Part shown: one piece after another, positions 18,634-27,688 of the stretch | How the letters are laid out: every line of letters begins with the position of its first letter | How positions within the stretch are numbered: the first letter of the stretch is position 1 | Origin: Anaerolineaceae bacterium | GTDB lineage: Bacteria > Chloroflexota > Anaerolineae > Aggregatilineales > Phototrophicaceae | Direction: 5' to 3' | Assembly (NCBI GenBank): GCA_028818375.1 | Contig: JAPPOB010000010.1 | Coordinates: 992,001-1,056,000, forward strand | Length of the DNA stretch: 64,000 nt | The notes under the pieces: generated by a model | Databases searched by the model: none | Told to the model about the DNA's origin: nothing | The model's input: only the letters and a program-made list of their open reading frames with translations | Position numbers and translations under genes: made by a program

Positions 18634-19559
18634 GAGTCGCTCACGCCCAGGCGGGTCAGGCGCGTCCGCGGGTCGAGGTAATGCGTAATTCCCTGGGACA
18701 GCATGTAAAAGCCCGCCACCGTGAAGACGGCCGCCGCGATGGCCGGAATCAGCACCCAGGTCTGGTTGAGGAGCAGCGCGTTGTAGTAATTGCCCCAGTA
18801 AAGCAGGGAGCCGATGGTGGGGACGCTGATTTGACCAAGACCCAGGTAGGCCAGCGTGACTTCCATGCCGATCGCCCACAGGAAACCGCTGACCACGTCC
18901 GCCAGCAGGAAGGGCACGAGGAAAGGCATGTGCTCGCGCACGACCACCTTCACCGGATTCATTCCCGAAAAGACCGCCGTGTGCGTAAACTCGCGTTCGC
19001 GCAGGCTGAGCACCTGGGCGCGGTAGCGCTTGGAAGGATGCGCCCAGTCCATGATGCCCAGCAGCACGCCCAGCCCCAGTGTCGTGATATCGCCGCGCAG
19101 AATGGCAGCGATCAAAATCAAAAGCGGCAGGCGTGGCAGGACGATGAGACTGTCGATGATCGTCGAGAGTACCCGGTCAAAGACGCCGCCCATGTAGCCG
19201 GTGAGCATGCCCAGCAGGATGGCGATGCTGCGCCCGATGAACACGGCCGTCCCGGCGATGAGGAAGGTATTGCGGACGGCGAAGGTCAACTGCCAGAAGA
19301 CGTCCTGTCCCTGCGAGGTCGTGCCAAGCAGGGTGCGCGCGTAAATGCGTTCGCCGTCGTCATCCCTGCCAATGCTGATCTCCGTCAGCGGCGGCTTGCC
19401 GCGCGGTGTGTCGCGGCGATGGTCCTCCTCATAGGGGGAGAACCAGGACAGTCCCGCCATCAGGAACACAAACACCAGCACGATAAAGCCCCAGCGAAAG
19501 GCCCCGCTGAACTTCATCAGGTCGCGGATGTTGGTAACCAGACCCACAATGCCAAACAT
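18630..19559 (-). CDS. Opp/Dpp-type ABC transporter permease (DppC-like)
   Basis: A 309-residue inner-membrane permease. It starts with a cytoplasmic N-terminal helix and membrane helix (about 22-42), followed by an extracytoplasmic loop and the conserved LLGTTSQGQDVFWQLTFAVRNTF that opens the DppC/OppC transport domain (usual form LGTDxxGRDVxSR). Five more helices follow; the EAA-like loop (HPSKRYRAQVLSLREREFTHTA) should contact the ATPases. It is made with DppB-like 19580-20572 and the two ATPases. Confidence 0.92.
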   Translation of the reverse strand: MFGIVGLVTNIRDLMKFSGAFRWGFIVLVFVFLMAGLSWFSPYEEDHRRDTPRGKPPLTEISIGRDDDGERIYARTLLGTTSQGQDVFWQLTFAVRNTFLIAGTAVFIGRSIAILLGMLTGYMGGVFDRVLSTIIDSLIVLPRLPLLILIAAILRGDITTLGLGVLLGIMDWAHPSKRYRAQVLSLREREFTHTAVFSGMNPVKVVVREHMPFLVPFLLADVVSGFLWAIGMEVTLAYLGLGQISVPTIGSLLYWGNYYNALLLNQTWVLIPAIAAAVFTVAGFYMLSQGITHYLDPRTRLTRLGVSDS

Positions 19560-19579
19560 GACCCTAAGCTCCCGTGTCG

Positions 19580-20572
19580 CTAGCGGTAGCGGACCCGCGG
19601 GTCCACCAGCGGATAGCTGAGATCGACGATCAGCGAAGCGGTGGCGATGCCCACGATGGAAAGCAGGGTGATGCCCATCACGACGTTGTAGTCCGCCTGG
19701 TAGATGGCCTGCAACAGCAGGTCGCCCAGGCCGGGATAACCGAAGACCGCCTCCGTGATCAGGGTGCCGCTGAAAATGCTGCCCATGGAAAGACCCAGAT
19801 CGGTCACCTGGGGCAACATGGTGTTGCGCGCCACGTAGCTGGTCATCAGGCGCCGGTCGGGCAGACCGGCCATGGTGGCGTATTGCACGTGGTCGCTGGA
19901 AAGTTCGGCCGTGCCCAGGGCGCGCGCCATGATAAAACGGAAGGAGAGGCCGGTGATCAGCAGCGTTACGGCCGGCAGGAAGGTGCTGTGCAAATAAGTG
20001 GCGATGAATTCAGCTTCAAAAGGTTCACCGCGAAAGACTCCGATAAGCGGGAAAAAGGGTATGTAATAGGTGAAGGCCATCAGAAAAATGAAGGCGATAA
20101 TGAAATAGGGAACCGGATAAACCACAATCATCACGCCCGCAACCAGGTTGGTGAGGCGGCCCGGATAGTAGGCGGCCAGGGTGCCGACGATGATGCCGAT
20201 GATCCAGCCCATGATGGTGGTAAAGGTCAGCAGGGCCACGGTATAGGGCAGCGCCCTGCCGATCATGTCGTTGACCCGCTGCGGAAACGCGCCAAAGGAC
20301 GGCCCCAGGTCACCCCCCAACAGATTGCCCCAGAAACGAAAATACTGCTCGACAATGCTGCCTTCCAGGCCGTAGTTGGCCATCAACTGTTCCCTCAGTT
20401 GAAGGACGGCCTCCGGCTCCAGCGTCGCAAACTGGGTTAAACGGCCGAGGGCCTGCTGGATGGGATTGACCGGTGACAGGCGCGGGATGAGAAAGGTAAT
20501 CGTGATGCCGACGACGATGACGATGACCCACTGCAGCAGGCGCGGCAGAATGAATTGTTGCAACAGCGTCAT
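19580..20572 (-). CDS. Opp/Dpp-type ABC transporter permease (DppB-like)
   Basis: A 330-residue permease with six membrane helices. The N-terminal helix LQWVIVIVVGITITFLIPRL is followed by the substrate-side loop NPIQQALGRL and the family's transport domain (FRFIMARALGTAELSSDHVQYATMAGLPDRR is the EAA-type ATPase contact loop, then GSIFSGTLITEAVFGYPGLG). The start ATG at 20572 lies 84 bases after the solute-binding protein gene; a hairpin with a U-rich tail sits in that gap. Confidence 0.92.
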   Translation of the reverse strand: MTLLQQFILPRLLQWVIVIVVGITITFLIPRLSPVNPIQQALGRLTQFATLEPEAVLQLREQLMANYGLEGSIVEQYFRFWGNLLGGDLGPSFGAFPQRVNDMIGRALPYTVALLTFTTIMGWIIGIIVGTLAAYYPGRLTNLVAGVMIVVYPVPYFIIAFIFLMAFTYYIPFFPLIGVFRGEPFEAEFIATYLHSTFLPAVTLLITGLSFRFIMARALGTAELSSDHVQYATMAGLPDRRLMTSYVARNTMLPQVTDLGLSMGSIFSGTLITEAVFGYPGLGDLLLQAIYQADYNVVMGITLLSIVGIATASLIVDLSYPLVDPRVRYR

Positions 20573-20602
20573 GGTCTGGCTTCTCCCCCGTTGCTGGCCG
20601 CG

Positions 20603-20639
20603 AAAAGACGGGGCGGCGGGCCGCAGCCCCTCCGCCCCG
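20603..20639 (-). terminator. Hairpin with U-tail between solute-binding protein and permease genes
   Basis: On the minus strand CGGGGCGG (complement of 20632-20639) pairs with CCGCCCCG (complement of 20609-20616) around a 15-base GC-rich loop and is followed by TCTTTT. This is the usual leaky attenuator that keeps binding protein more abundant than its permeases. Confidence 0.6.
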
Positions 20640-20656
20640 CGGGTGAATCTGTTTGA

Positions 20657-22567
20657 TTAGCCGCCAAGTGACTCAAGGCCGCCAATCGAGAAACGACCGC
20701 CCTGGAACCAGTAGAGCGGCATGTAGACGTCGTTCTCGGCGCTGGGGGGGTTCGTCCAGTAAAGTTCGTTCCAGGTCACGAACTTCTTGAAGCTGACCGT
20801 GGAGATGTAATACATGTTCTCCACCCAGTGCTGCAGGAACTGGTGCACGAGCTCCAGATTCTGCGGGTCCTGGGGGTGGAGAGACTCCATGGCGTCGATC
20901 AGTTCGTCGAGCACCGGGTCCACCAGGCGCGCGGGCGTGCCGCCGCCAAGGGCGTTATGGAGCTCGGGGGCCGGGACGTAGTACTTCGAGTGGTAGCTGC
21001 GCATTTGGGGCCAGCCGTCACCGTCCGGCAGCACGAAGCTCAGCCAGGGGGCGTCCGTCTCGAACTGACCCGTCTCGAAGTTGGCGCCCCAGACGCTGCG
21101 CTCCAGACCCTGCAGTTCGACGTCGATGCCGAAGTCGTTCCACATGTCCGCCGCGGCGTTGGCCACGCGGAAGGAGTCTACCTCGTCCGGCGCTGCCTGA
21201 ATCGAGAAGCTGAAGCGTTCGCCTTCAGGCGTGTACCAGTCGCCGTTACCGTCACGGGTGTAGCCGTTGTGCTCCAGCAACTTCGCGGCGGTGTCGGTGT
21301 CGTATTTCCACCAGCCACTGCCGTAGGAGGCGGCGGCCGTCTCGGCCGGCTGGGCGTAGCCCTGCTCATCGGCCCATTCGCCGATGCGGTCCGCCACCGT
21401 CGCGTCGAAGGGCTTGTAAGGCTCGCCCGCCACGTCGATCTCAAGGTTCTCGACCCACTCCTGCATCCGCGGATGGTTGTAATAGAGCTCGGCCAGTTTC
21501 GGCGTATAGGGGACGTTCACGTAAACGACCTTGGCGACGCCGCCGATGTACTCGGTCTGCAACTGGACAATGTCCAGCGCCAGCGCCAGGGCCCAGCGCA
21601 CGTCCTTGTTGTTGGTCCATTCATGGGTGTCGAAGTTGAAACGAATCAGGCGGCTGCTGGTCTCGTTGGGGTAGGCCCAGGGGAATTCCGGATACCAGGA
21701 CTTCGCCGTGGGCGTCGAGGCAAGCAGGGACTCGAAGGCCTCAAAGTCGACGTTCATGAAGGCGTCCAGTTCGCCGCGGGTCATGGCGATGACCTTCTTG
21801 GTGCTGTCGCCGTAGAGGATGGTCAGGACGTAGCCAGGGCCGCAATCTTCATTCATGTGGTACTGGCAAACGGCCGTGTTCTCAGGGTCATCACGCTTCT
21901 TGAACAGGTCCCAGAAGCCGTTGGGGTCCATTTCCACCGGCGCGTAAAGACCCAGATAGGGGCCATCCTGGTAGGTGTAGTTCACCAGGTCCTCGATCTG
22001 CGAGAAAGCGTGCTCGGGCATCATGTATAAGCCGGCCCAGCGTGCCTCGAAATTCTTGTGGAAGCGCGGATTCGGCCTGTTCAGGGTGAAGGTGACCGTA
22101 TGGTCATCCACCTTCTCGACCGACTCCAGGAAGTCCACAAACTGTGCGTGCCAGCCGCCGAAGCTCAGTTCCGGCGTATTCCAAACCGTCTCAACCGTGA
22201 AGACCAGGTCGTCGGCGTTGAAGGCCTCGCCATCGCTCCACTTGAGGCTGTCGACCAGCGTGACGGTCATCTGCGTATAGTCGTCATTGTAGACCGGAGG
22301 CTCGTTGGAAGCGCCCGACATGATGTTGCCGGTCTCCTGGTCCAGATACCAGAGCGTCTCAGCTATCAGGGCGTGGCGATGGGGCGTTATCCTTCCTGGC
22401 CTCCAGACGTTGTAGTTGTCGATAATCGACCAGCGGAAGATCTGGTCCATGACGAACAGTTCGTCGCGCGGTACGTCCACCGGCAGGCCGGAGGGCTGCG
22501 CCGTCACGTTCAGCGCGGGCACCAGCACCATCAGCGCGATGGCTACAAATATTGCTTTTCTAAGCAC
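20657..22567 (-). CDS. Family 5 extracellular solute-binding protein (SBP_bac_5)
   Basis: A 636-residue exported binding protein of the Opp/Dpp class. A Sec signal peptide (MLRKAIFVAIALMVLVPALNVTAQ) ends at about 24, with no lipobox. Family landmarks are the WSDGEAFNADDLVFTVETV core and EHAFSQIEDL, a two-lobe fold of normal length. It begins with GTG after AAAGGAGA. It is the first gene of the transporter run and precedes its cognate permeases. Neighbours suggest an oligosaccharide ligand (uronate-rich), but binding residues cannot be read from sequence. Confidence 0.92.
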   Translation of the reverse strand: MLRKAIFVAIALMVLVPALNVTAQPSGLPVDVPRDELFVMDQIFRWSIIDNYNVWRPGRITPHRHALIAETLWYLDQETGNIMSGASNEPPVYNDDYTQMTVTLVDSLKWSDGEAFNADDLVFTVETVWNTPELSFGGWHAQFVDFLESVEKVDDHTVTFTLNRPNPRFHKNFEARWAGLYMMPEHAFSQIEDLVNYTYQDGPYLGLYAPVEMDPNGFWDLFKKRDDPENTAVCQYHMNEDCGPGYVLTILYGDSTKKVIAMTRGELDAFMNVDFEAFESLLASTPTAKSWYPEFPWAYPNETSSRLIRFNFDTHEWTNNKDVRWALALALDIVQLQTEYIGGVAKVVYVNVPYTPKLAELYYNHPRMQEWVENLEIDVAGEPYKPFDATVADRIGEWADEQGYAQPAETAAASYGSGWWKYDTDTAAKLLEHNGYTRDGNGDWYTPEGERFSFSIQAAPDEVDSFRVANAAADMWNDFGIDVELQGLERSVWGANFETGQFETDAPWLSFVLPDGDGWPQMRSYHSKYYVPAPELHNALGGGTPARLVDPVLDELIDAMESLHPQDPQNLELVHQFLQHWVENMYYISTVSFKKFVTWNELYWTNPPSAENDVYMPLYWFQGGRFSIGGLESLGG

Positions 22568-22634
22568 GGTTTTCTCCTTTTTCCGTACGGACAGTCACCC
22601 GCAGGGCCGAACGGCCCCGCGGCAGTACCAGGCA

Positions 22635-22662
22635 ATTGTACAGATTGTGGCTGAGAGTGCAA
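22635..22662 (-). promoter_or_regulatory. Probable promoter of the solute-binding protein/transporter operon
   Basis: On the minus strand TTGCAC (complement of 22657-22662) and TACAAT (complement of 22635-22640) are spaced by 16 bases. The -10 is good, the -35 only half matches. A GGGCC-GAAC-GGCCC hairpin lies in the leader before the GTG at 22567. Confidence 0.5.
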
Positions 22663-22668
22663 CCTTTC

Positions 22669-24816
22669 TCACGTAAGAGGCTCAATGGCCACTTCATCGC
22701 AGCCGATGCGCCCTTCCTCGCAGACCAGCGCCACACCGCCGCTGCCCAGGTTGGCGTCAGCGTCCGTCGCCTCGATGACCACCTTGCCATCGATGCGGCC
22801 GACCAGCCGCTCGCCCTCGACCTCCAGCTGCAATTCGCTGGTCTCGCCGAAGCTCCAGCCGCCGGCCACCTCGGCCAGCACGCTTTCGTCGCCGTTCAGC
22901 ATGCGCACCAGACGGGCGCGCTCCTGGTCCAGCAGCAGGGCGTAGTAGCGGCGCAAGCCCTGCACGCGCACGGCAATGCCGCCGGTCACGCACATGTGCG
23001 GCGTCAGGGTCGCGCGGAAGCGATAGTCCTCCCACTCGCGCGCGCCGTGCAGCACCAGGCCGCGGCCCTCGTTCTGGATCAGGCGGAAAAACTCGGGGTA
23101 GCGATCGGAATCGCCACTGTCCAGGGCATCCACCCAGGCCCGCTTCCACATAATGGACTGGTGTTGACGGCGCCGGCGGGTCGGCCCCGGATGCGGGTTC
23201 CCCAGCACAACGTCCGGCACGCCGTCCCAGGTCAGCCAGTCCAGCACGACCCTGCCGCTGACGCCCCCTGCCCCACTGATTTCGATGCCAACGGCGCAGA
23301 CCGGCTGTCCGCCCGTGTCCGGCACCGTCCACTCCAGTTCGACGTCGGCGCCTGGCGCCAGCGTCCGGGGTGCCTGGCCGAACAGGGTCCGCTCGTCTCC
23401 CGTGTCATAATGCCAGGCTGCCAGGCGCACATTGACCGCCGCCTCGTTGCCGGCGTCGACCAGCACCCGCGCGCGCACGCTCTGCCCCGGCCCCAGCGTC
23501 GGCGAGGACAGCAGGCCGTAGCTTTGCGACCTCTCAAAATAGTCGCGCGCCTCCTTCGAGGGGATGAAGGTCGGCGTCGTCACACGCGCGACGCGCCCCT
23601 CCGCCAGGCGCCGATAATCGATGCCCAGGCCGTATCCACCGGCCGTGGCCACGTTGGCCACCGTCGCCGTGCCGCCCGATTCCTCGCTCTCTTCCAGCGT
23701 GAAGCCCTGCACCGAGCCCGGCAGACTGAAGTGGAAGCGGGCGCCGTTCTTGGGCGCCAGCGGCGCTTCGCCCAGCAGGGCGCGGCCGATGTTGGCGACC
23801 TTGACGCTTTCGCGCAGCGCGTCGGAGATGGTCGTGCCGGTCTCCGCCGAGGGGATGTACAGGCGGTCGGCGACCGGCCCGCGGAAGTCCGGCCCTGTCT
23901 CCAGCCCGGCCAGGCCGTTCTTGATGCCCAGCAAGCAGCCGACGTTGCCGGAGTTGCAGTCGGTGTCCCAGCCGCAGGTGTTGACGATTTTCAGCGACTT
24001 CTGAAAGTCGTCGTCGCCATAAAGCAGCGACAAAATGATCAGGCCGTGGTTGGGCACCATGTGGCAATTGCCGCCGTACCTGTCGTAGCCGTAGCGCTCC
24101 TGCATCAGCGCGCGCGCGTCGTGCCAGTTGGCCACGTCCTCGTGCCACTCGCGGATGTCGTTGATCATGCGCGCGATGATCGAATCCGGCGGGATGAAGC
24201 GCAGGGCCGTGTCGATCAACACGTTGAGGTCGCTCTCGACAAAGGCCTGGGCTTCCATCGCCGCCAGCACCTGCGCGCCGTAGATGGCCTCTCCATCGTG
24301 ACTGACGCTGCCGGCCTTGCGCGCCAGTTGCGCCGCCTGTTCCGGGTCGCCGGGCGAGACCAGCGCCCAGCCGTCGATGAAAATTTGCGAGCCGATTTGC
24401 TCGGCCACCACCTTGCCGTTGGTGGCGATCGAGCCGCTCATCGGCGCAGGGATGCCGCTCTTCAGGCGCAGGTAGGCGGTGTGCTCGGTCGAATTGCCGA
24501 GGCCACCCCACCACAGCACGGTGCGCCCCTCGATCAGATAGTTCAGCCAGGTTTTGCCAATTTGCCCGGCGGTGATGTCAGGGCTGTTGCCGAAGTCCGG
24601 CAGCGCGCGCAGGAAGGCGAAGGTGCCGGAGATGTCGTCGTCCGGCACGATCAGCGGCGCGCCGAAGCGTTCATGCACGTAGTAGTTGATCTCGCCCAGG
24701 TGCTCCATGATCGGCTCGTAGTGCCAGCCCTCGAAGGGCCGCCCCAGATAGACGCCGATGATCTTGCCGAGCACGCCGGCGTAGACTCGTTCCATATAGT
24801 CCGCGGGTGTTGCCAT
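22669..24816 (-). CDS. ADP-ribosylglycohydrolase-family protein with C-terminal carbohydrate-binding-like domains
   Basis: A 715-residue two-part protein. Residues 1 to about 330 are an ADP-ribosylglycohydrolase (DraG) fold: RVYAGVLGKIIGVYLGRPFEGW, the first metal motif as PDDDISGTF, and the second as NTCGWDTDCNSGNVGCLLG, both slight variants of the canonical DDT and GGDTDT motifs. Residues about 370-530 are a beta-rich domain and about 550-715 a second beta sandwich (YYALLLDQERARLVRML, GRIDGKVVIEA) like laminin-G/DUF1080-type sugar-binding domains. No signal peptide. ADP-ribosylglycohydrolase homologues in glycan loci may act on N- or O-glycosides rather than on protein ADP-ribose; that is inference from context. 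The start at 24816 has AGGAGAAGG upstream. Confidence 0.85.
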   Translation of the reverse strand: MATPADYMERVYAGVLGKIIGVYLGRPFEGWHYEPIMEHLGEINYYVHERFGAPLIVPDDDISGTFAFLRALPDFGNSPDITAGQIGKTWLNYLIEGRTVLWWGGLGNSTEHTAYLRLKSGIPAPMSGSIATNGKVVAEQIGSQIFIDGWALVSPGDPEQAAQLARKAGSVSHDGEAIYGAQVLAAMEAQAFVESDLNVLIDTALRFIPPDSIIARMINDIREWHEDVANWHDARALMQERYGYDRYGGNCHMVPNHGLIILSLLYGDDDFQKSLKIVNTCGWDTDCNSGNVGCLLGIKNGLAGLETGPDFRGPVADRLYIPSAETGTTISDALRESVKVANIGRALLGEAPLAPKNGARFHFSLPGSVQGFTLEESEESGGTATVANVATAGGYGLGIDYRRLAEGRVARVTTPTFIPSKEARDYFERSQSYGLLSSPTLGPGQSVRARVLVDAGNEAAVNVRLAAWHYDTGDERTLFGQAPRTLAPGADVELEWTVPDTGGQPVCAVGIEISGAGGVSGRVVLDWLTWDGVPDVVLGNPHPGPTRRRRQHQSIMWKRAWVDALDSGDSDRYPEFFRLIQNEGRGLVLHGAREWEDYRFRATLTPHMCVTGGIAVRVQGLRRYYALLLDQERARLVRMLNGDESVLAEVAGGWSFGETSELQLEVEGERLVGRIDGKVVIEATDADANLGSGGVALVCEEGRIGCDEVAIEPLT

Positions 24817-24849
24817 GTCCTTCTCCTGAATTCAGATTGCCAATGGGTA

Positions 24850-25005
24850 TCATGCCTTCAACCCGCCCTGGGTCAGGCCGTGGATGAAGCGGCGCTGCAG
24901 GGCGAGGGACAGAACGATAACCGGCGTGATCATAATGACCGAGGCGGCGTTGGTCAGTCCCCACTGGCGTCCGCCTCGCTGCTGAAAGGCGACCAGGCCC
25001 ACCAT
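24850..25005 (-). pseudogene. C-terminal remnant of a MalG-type sugar ABC transporter permease
   Basis: Only the last 51 codons of a carbohydrate ABC permease remain. The readable tail MVGLVAFQQRG, then GLTNAASVIMITPVIVLSLA and LQRRFIHGLTQGGLKA, matches the closing helix and ending of MalG/CUT1 permeases (usual form QRYFVRGLTAGAVKG). Upstream the frame runs on but loses all resemblance, and no MalF, MalG body or sugar-binding protein is in the window. I read this as the scar of a deleted sugar transporter next to the ADP-ribosylglycohydrolase gene. Confidence 0.75.
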
Positions 25006-25179
25006 CTCGCTGCAAGGCTCAACTTTCCCGTCCGATCCTGCAGGGAGAGACCGGGCCGCCCACTTTCGATGGAATCGATCAGGGGATCGCTCCTGCCCTT
25101 CACACAGCGCTACATCCAGGCGCAGGAACCGACAGCATGTTGCCCCCGCGTACCCTGCTGCCCGGAAGTCGCGCAACGT
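25006..25179. other. Intergenic stretch with no recognisable gene
   Basis: 174 bases between the permease remnant and the first oligogalacturonate-lyase-like gene. I checked all frames for permease, transposase or tRNA-like signals and saw none. It probably holds the deletion junction that removed the MalG body. Confidence 0.5.
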
Positions 25180-26385
25180 TCAGACGCCGCCGGTCTCCAG
25201 GTCCAGCAGCGGCAGCTCACCCACCTCGCCGATCGGCGCGAGGTAGATATTCGAATAGTCCGACATGTTGGTCGTGAAGAGCACGTGCTGCCCGTCCGGC
25301 GTGATGTGCGGGTGCGGGTGACAGCGCTGGCCGCTGAAGCTGCTGCCGTGGTAGGCCAGCACGCGCGCCGGCCCCCAGCCCTGCCCTGTCCCTTCGCGTT
25401 CATGCAGGAGGATGCAGGGCCAGGTGACCGTCGTGTTCAGCATGCCCGGCAGCAGATAGACCGGCATGCCATCACCGACCACCAGCGATCCATCCAGACT
25501 GTGGAAGTGCCGGCTGTAGGGCAACACGGTCTCAACATGACCGGAATTATCATAACGGATGCAGCCGAAGCGCGTGTCGTTGGCTGCGCGGTTATGGCTG
25601 CGAAAGCCGATCGTCTCGCCATCGGCGAACCAGTGCTCAGCGATGACCGAGTATTCGCCGTGTTGCGGGCGAATGTTCCATTCCTCGCCCGTCTCCACGT
25701 TCAGCCCGTGGATGCGTTCCTCGATCAAATGCCAGGGGCCTTCATGACAATAGGTCATCAGGTCCGGGCGGGTCGGCGAGGTGTTGAGGTGCGTGATGTA
25801 GCGCCGCTCCTCGCGCAGGACCTGAGCCTCACCGGAAGCGACGTCGATGCGTACCAGACGCGACAGGGGCGGGTCGAAGAAAGGGCTGCGGAAGCCCGGA
25901 TCGTAGCCGGCGCCCTGTTCGACCGCGTCGTCGATGTTCGGCGGGACTTCCAGAATGGTGATCACGTGACGGCCGTCCGCCGTGGCGCTGATCTGCGAAC
26001 CATGGCCACGGGGCAGGAAGGGCGCTTCCGCCTCATAGACCGGTCTTTCCTGCAGCGTGTTCAGGTCAAGTTCCTGCAGCGTGTTACCGTTCCAGTGGAA
26101 AAAACATTCCGTGGCCGGCGCCAGGCAGCTGTTGAAAAACACCTCGCCCTGGTTGTCCGTCAGCTGGACGATGTCGCCCGTCGCCAGCTCATAGCGAAAA
26201 TAGTTGCCGGCGTTGTCGCGTTCCGAATGAAACAGGAAAGCGCGCCCCCCGTCTATCCAACAGGGATGTGTGAAATAAAACTGCCAGGAATGCGCCATCC
26301 AGCCCGTCAGGCGCGTGATCTCGCGTCCGCTTAGACGGTCCTGATACCGGACCTGTTTGTCCCTGAATTCCTTGCCCACACCCAT
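25180..26385 (-). CDS. Oligogalacturonate lyase-family protein (PL22-like), copy 1
   Basis: A 401-residue seven-bladed beta-propeller of the oligogalacturonide lyase family, which beta-eliminates short unsaturated or saturated oligogalacturonates in the cytoplasm. No signal peptide. Landmarks are FYFTHPCWIDGGRAFLFHSE, YITHLNTSPTRPDLMTYCHEG, EHWFADGETIGF, SRHFHSLDGSLVVGDG and GQRCHPHPHITPDGQHVLFT. The spacing Q-x2-H-x-H in the last motif matches the Mn2+ ligands known from Yersinia Ogl, with a fourth His probably in RHFHS. The start at 26385 (MGVGKEFRDK) follows CTGGAG; the frame upstream is open by chance. A tandem paralogue follows at 26485-27683. Confidence 0.88.
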   Translation of the reverse strand: MGVGKEFRDKQVRYQDRLSGREITRLTGWMAHSWQFYFTHPCWIDGGRAFLFHSERDNAGNYFRYELATGDIVQLTDNQGEVFFNSCLAPATECFFHWNGNTLQELDLNTLQERPVYEAEAPFLPRGHGSQISATADGRHVITILEVPPNIDDAVEQGAGYDPGFRSPFFDPPLSRLVRIDVASGEAQVLREERRYITHLNTSPTRPDLMTYCHEGPWHLIEERIHGLNVETGEEWNIRPQHGEYSVIAEHWFADGETIGFRSHNRAANDTRFGCIRYDNSGHVETVLPYSRHFHSLDGSLVVGDGMPVYLLPGMLNTTVTWPCILLHEREGTGQGWGPARVLAYHGSSFSGQRCHPHPHITPDGQHVLFTTNMSDYSNIYLAPIGEVGELPLLDLETGGV

Positions 26386-26484
26386 TATTCGCTCCAGTTT
26401 TATTTGGCACCATGTTTTTGCGTGGCCGACCAGGTCAGGCTTGTCCCAACAGAACACTCTGGGGTGGCGTCGGCCCGATTTCTG

Positions 26485-27683
26485 CTAAATGCCGCGCAGG
26501 CTGACGCCCTTTTCGACGTCCAGCGCGGGTAGCTCCCGAAGGTCGCCGATCGGCACCATGTGAATGTTCGAATACTCGCTCTTGTAGCTTCGGCGGTTGG
26601 TCGTGAACAGCACATTCCGGCCGTCCGGCGTGATGTGCGCGTGCGGATGGGCGCGCTGCCCATTAAAGCTGCTGCCGTGATACGCCAGGATCTGCGGCTG
26701 CCCCCAGCCCTCTCCCTCCCAGGGATGCAGCAGGATGCAGGGCCACGTTACTAAACGGGTTCCAGGATTCCCCGACTGAAAGACAGGGGCGCCGTCGCCA
26801 ACGACCAGCGAACTGTCCAGACTGTGAAAATGGCGGCTGTAGGGCAGCACCGTTTCGACGTGCCCGGTGTTGTCAAAACGAATGGAGCCAAAACGGGTAT
26901 CGGCGTCGGCGCGGTTATGGCAACGAAAGCCCAGGGTCTCGCCGTCGGCAAACCAGTGCTCGGCGACCAGCCTGTATTCACCACGCTCGGGGCGAATGAC
27001 CCAGATCTCGCCCGTCAACATGTTCAGGCCGTGAATGCGCTGGTCGTCCACGCTGATGTGCCCCTCGTGCGTACAGGTCATCAGCTCCGCCCGCGCCGGG
27101 GAGGTATTGAGATGCCCGATGAAGCGGCGGTCCTCCGGCAAAACCTCCTCGTCTCCGTCGGCGACGTCAATGCGCGCCAGGCGGGTGAGGGGCGGCGTGT
27201 AGCAGGGATGCAAATTCAGGGGATCGTAGCCTTTGGGGACATCCAGCAGCACGGCGACGACGTAGCGGCCGTCGGCGCTGACGTTGAGCTTCGTGCCCAT
27301 TTGATCGGGCTGAAAGGGGGTTCCACCTCGAAGGCCTGCCGCTGTCCCGGCGTATCGATCTGCAACTCAAGCAGCGCGGCCCCCGACCAGTAGTAGAAGC
27401 AACCGGTCGCCGGACACAGACAACCCTTGAAGAAGGCCTCTTCACCCTGCAGGTCCGTCAACTGGACGATTTCGCCCGTCGCCAGTTCATAGTGGAAATA
27501 GTTGCTGGCATTGTCACGCTCGGAATGAAACAGAAAGGCGCGACCCCCGTCGAACCAGCAGGGATGGGTGAAGTAGAACTGCCAGGAATGCCCCGGCCAG
27601 TTCGTCAGGCAGGTGACTTCGCGGCCGCTGATCGGGTCTTCGCAACGACTCTGTTGGTCGCGAAACTGCTTGCCGACGCCCAC
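26485..27683 (-). pseudogene. Oligogalacturonate lyase-family protein, copy 2, with a frameshift
   Basis: A paralogue of the preceding gene broken into two frames. From a GTG at 27683 (VGVGKQFRDQQSR) the frame reads SWQFYFTHPCWFDGG, FLFHSERDNASNY and EVEPPF, then leaves homology. From about 27320 the next frame takes over with PDQMGTKLNVSADGRY and continues to RHFHSLDSSLVVGDG and GQRAHPHAHITPDG. The switch lies in a run of five C (plus-strand G at 27316-27320); six would restore a 399-codon gene of the same length as copy 1 (1199 bases present, 1200 needed). All metal-site residues survive, so this is either a recent mutation, a phase-variable tract or a sequencing error. Confidence 0.88.
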
Positions 27684-27688
27684 GCCGC

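Noticed and set aside
22604..22620. GGGCC-GAAC-GGCCC hairpin before the transporter operon as terminator
   Set aside because: It has no U-tract and lies in the leader of the binding-protein gene, so it is at most a 5' UTR stem.
22636..26334. A plus-strand open frame of over 1200 codons
   Set aside because: It runs antisense to the ADP-ribosylglycohydrolase, MalG remnant and Ogl-like genes, has no family resemblance, and is an artefact of high GC codon use.
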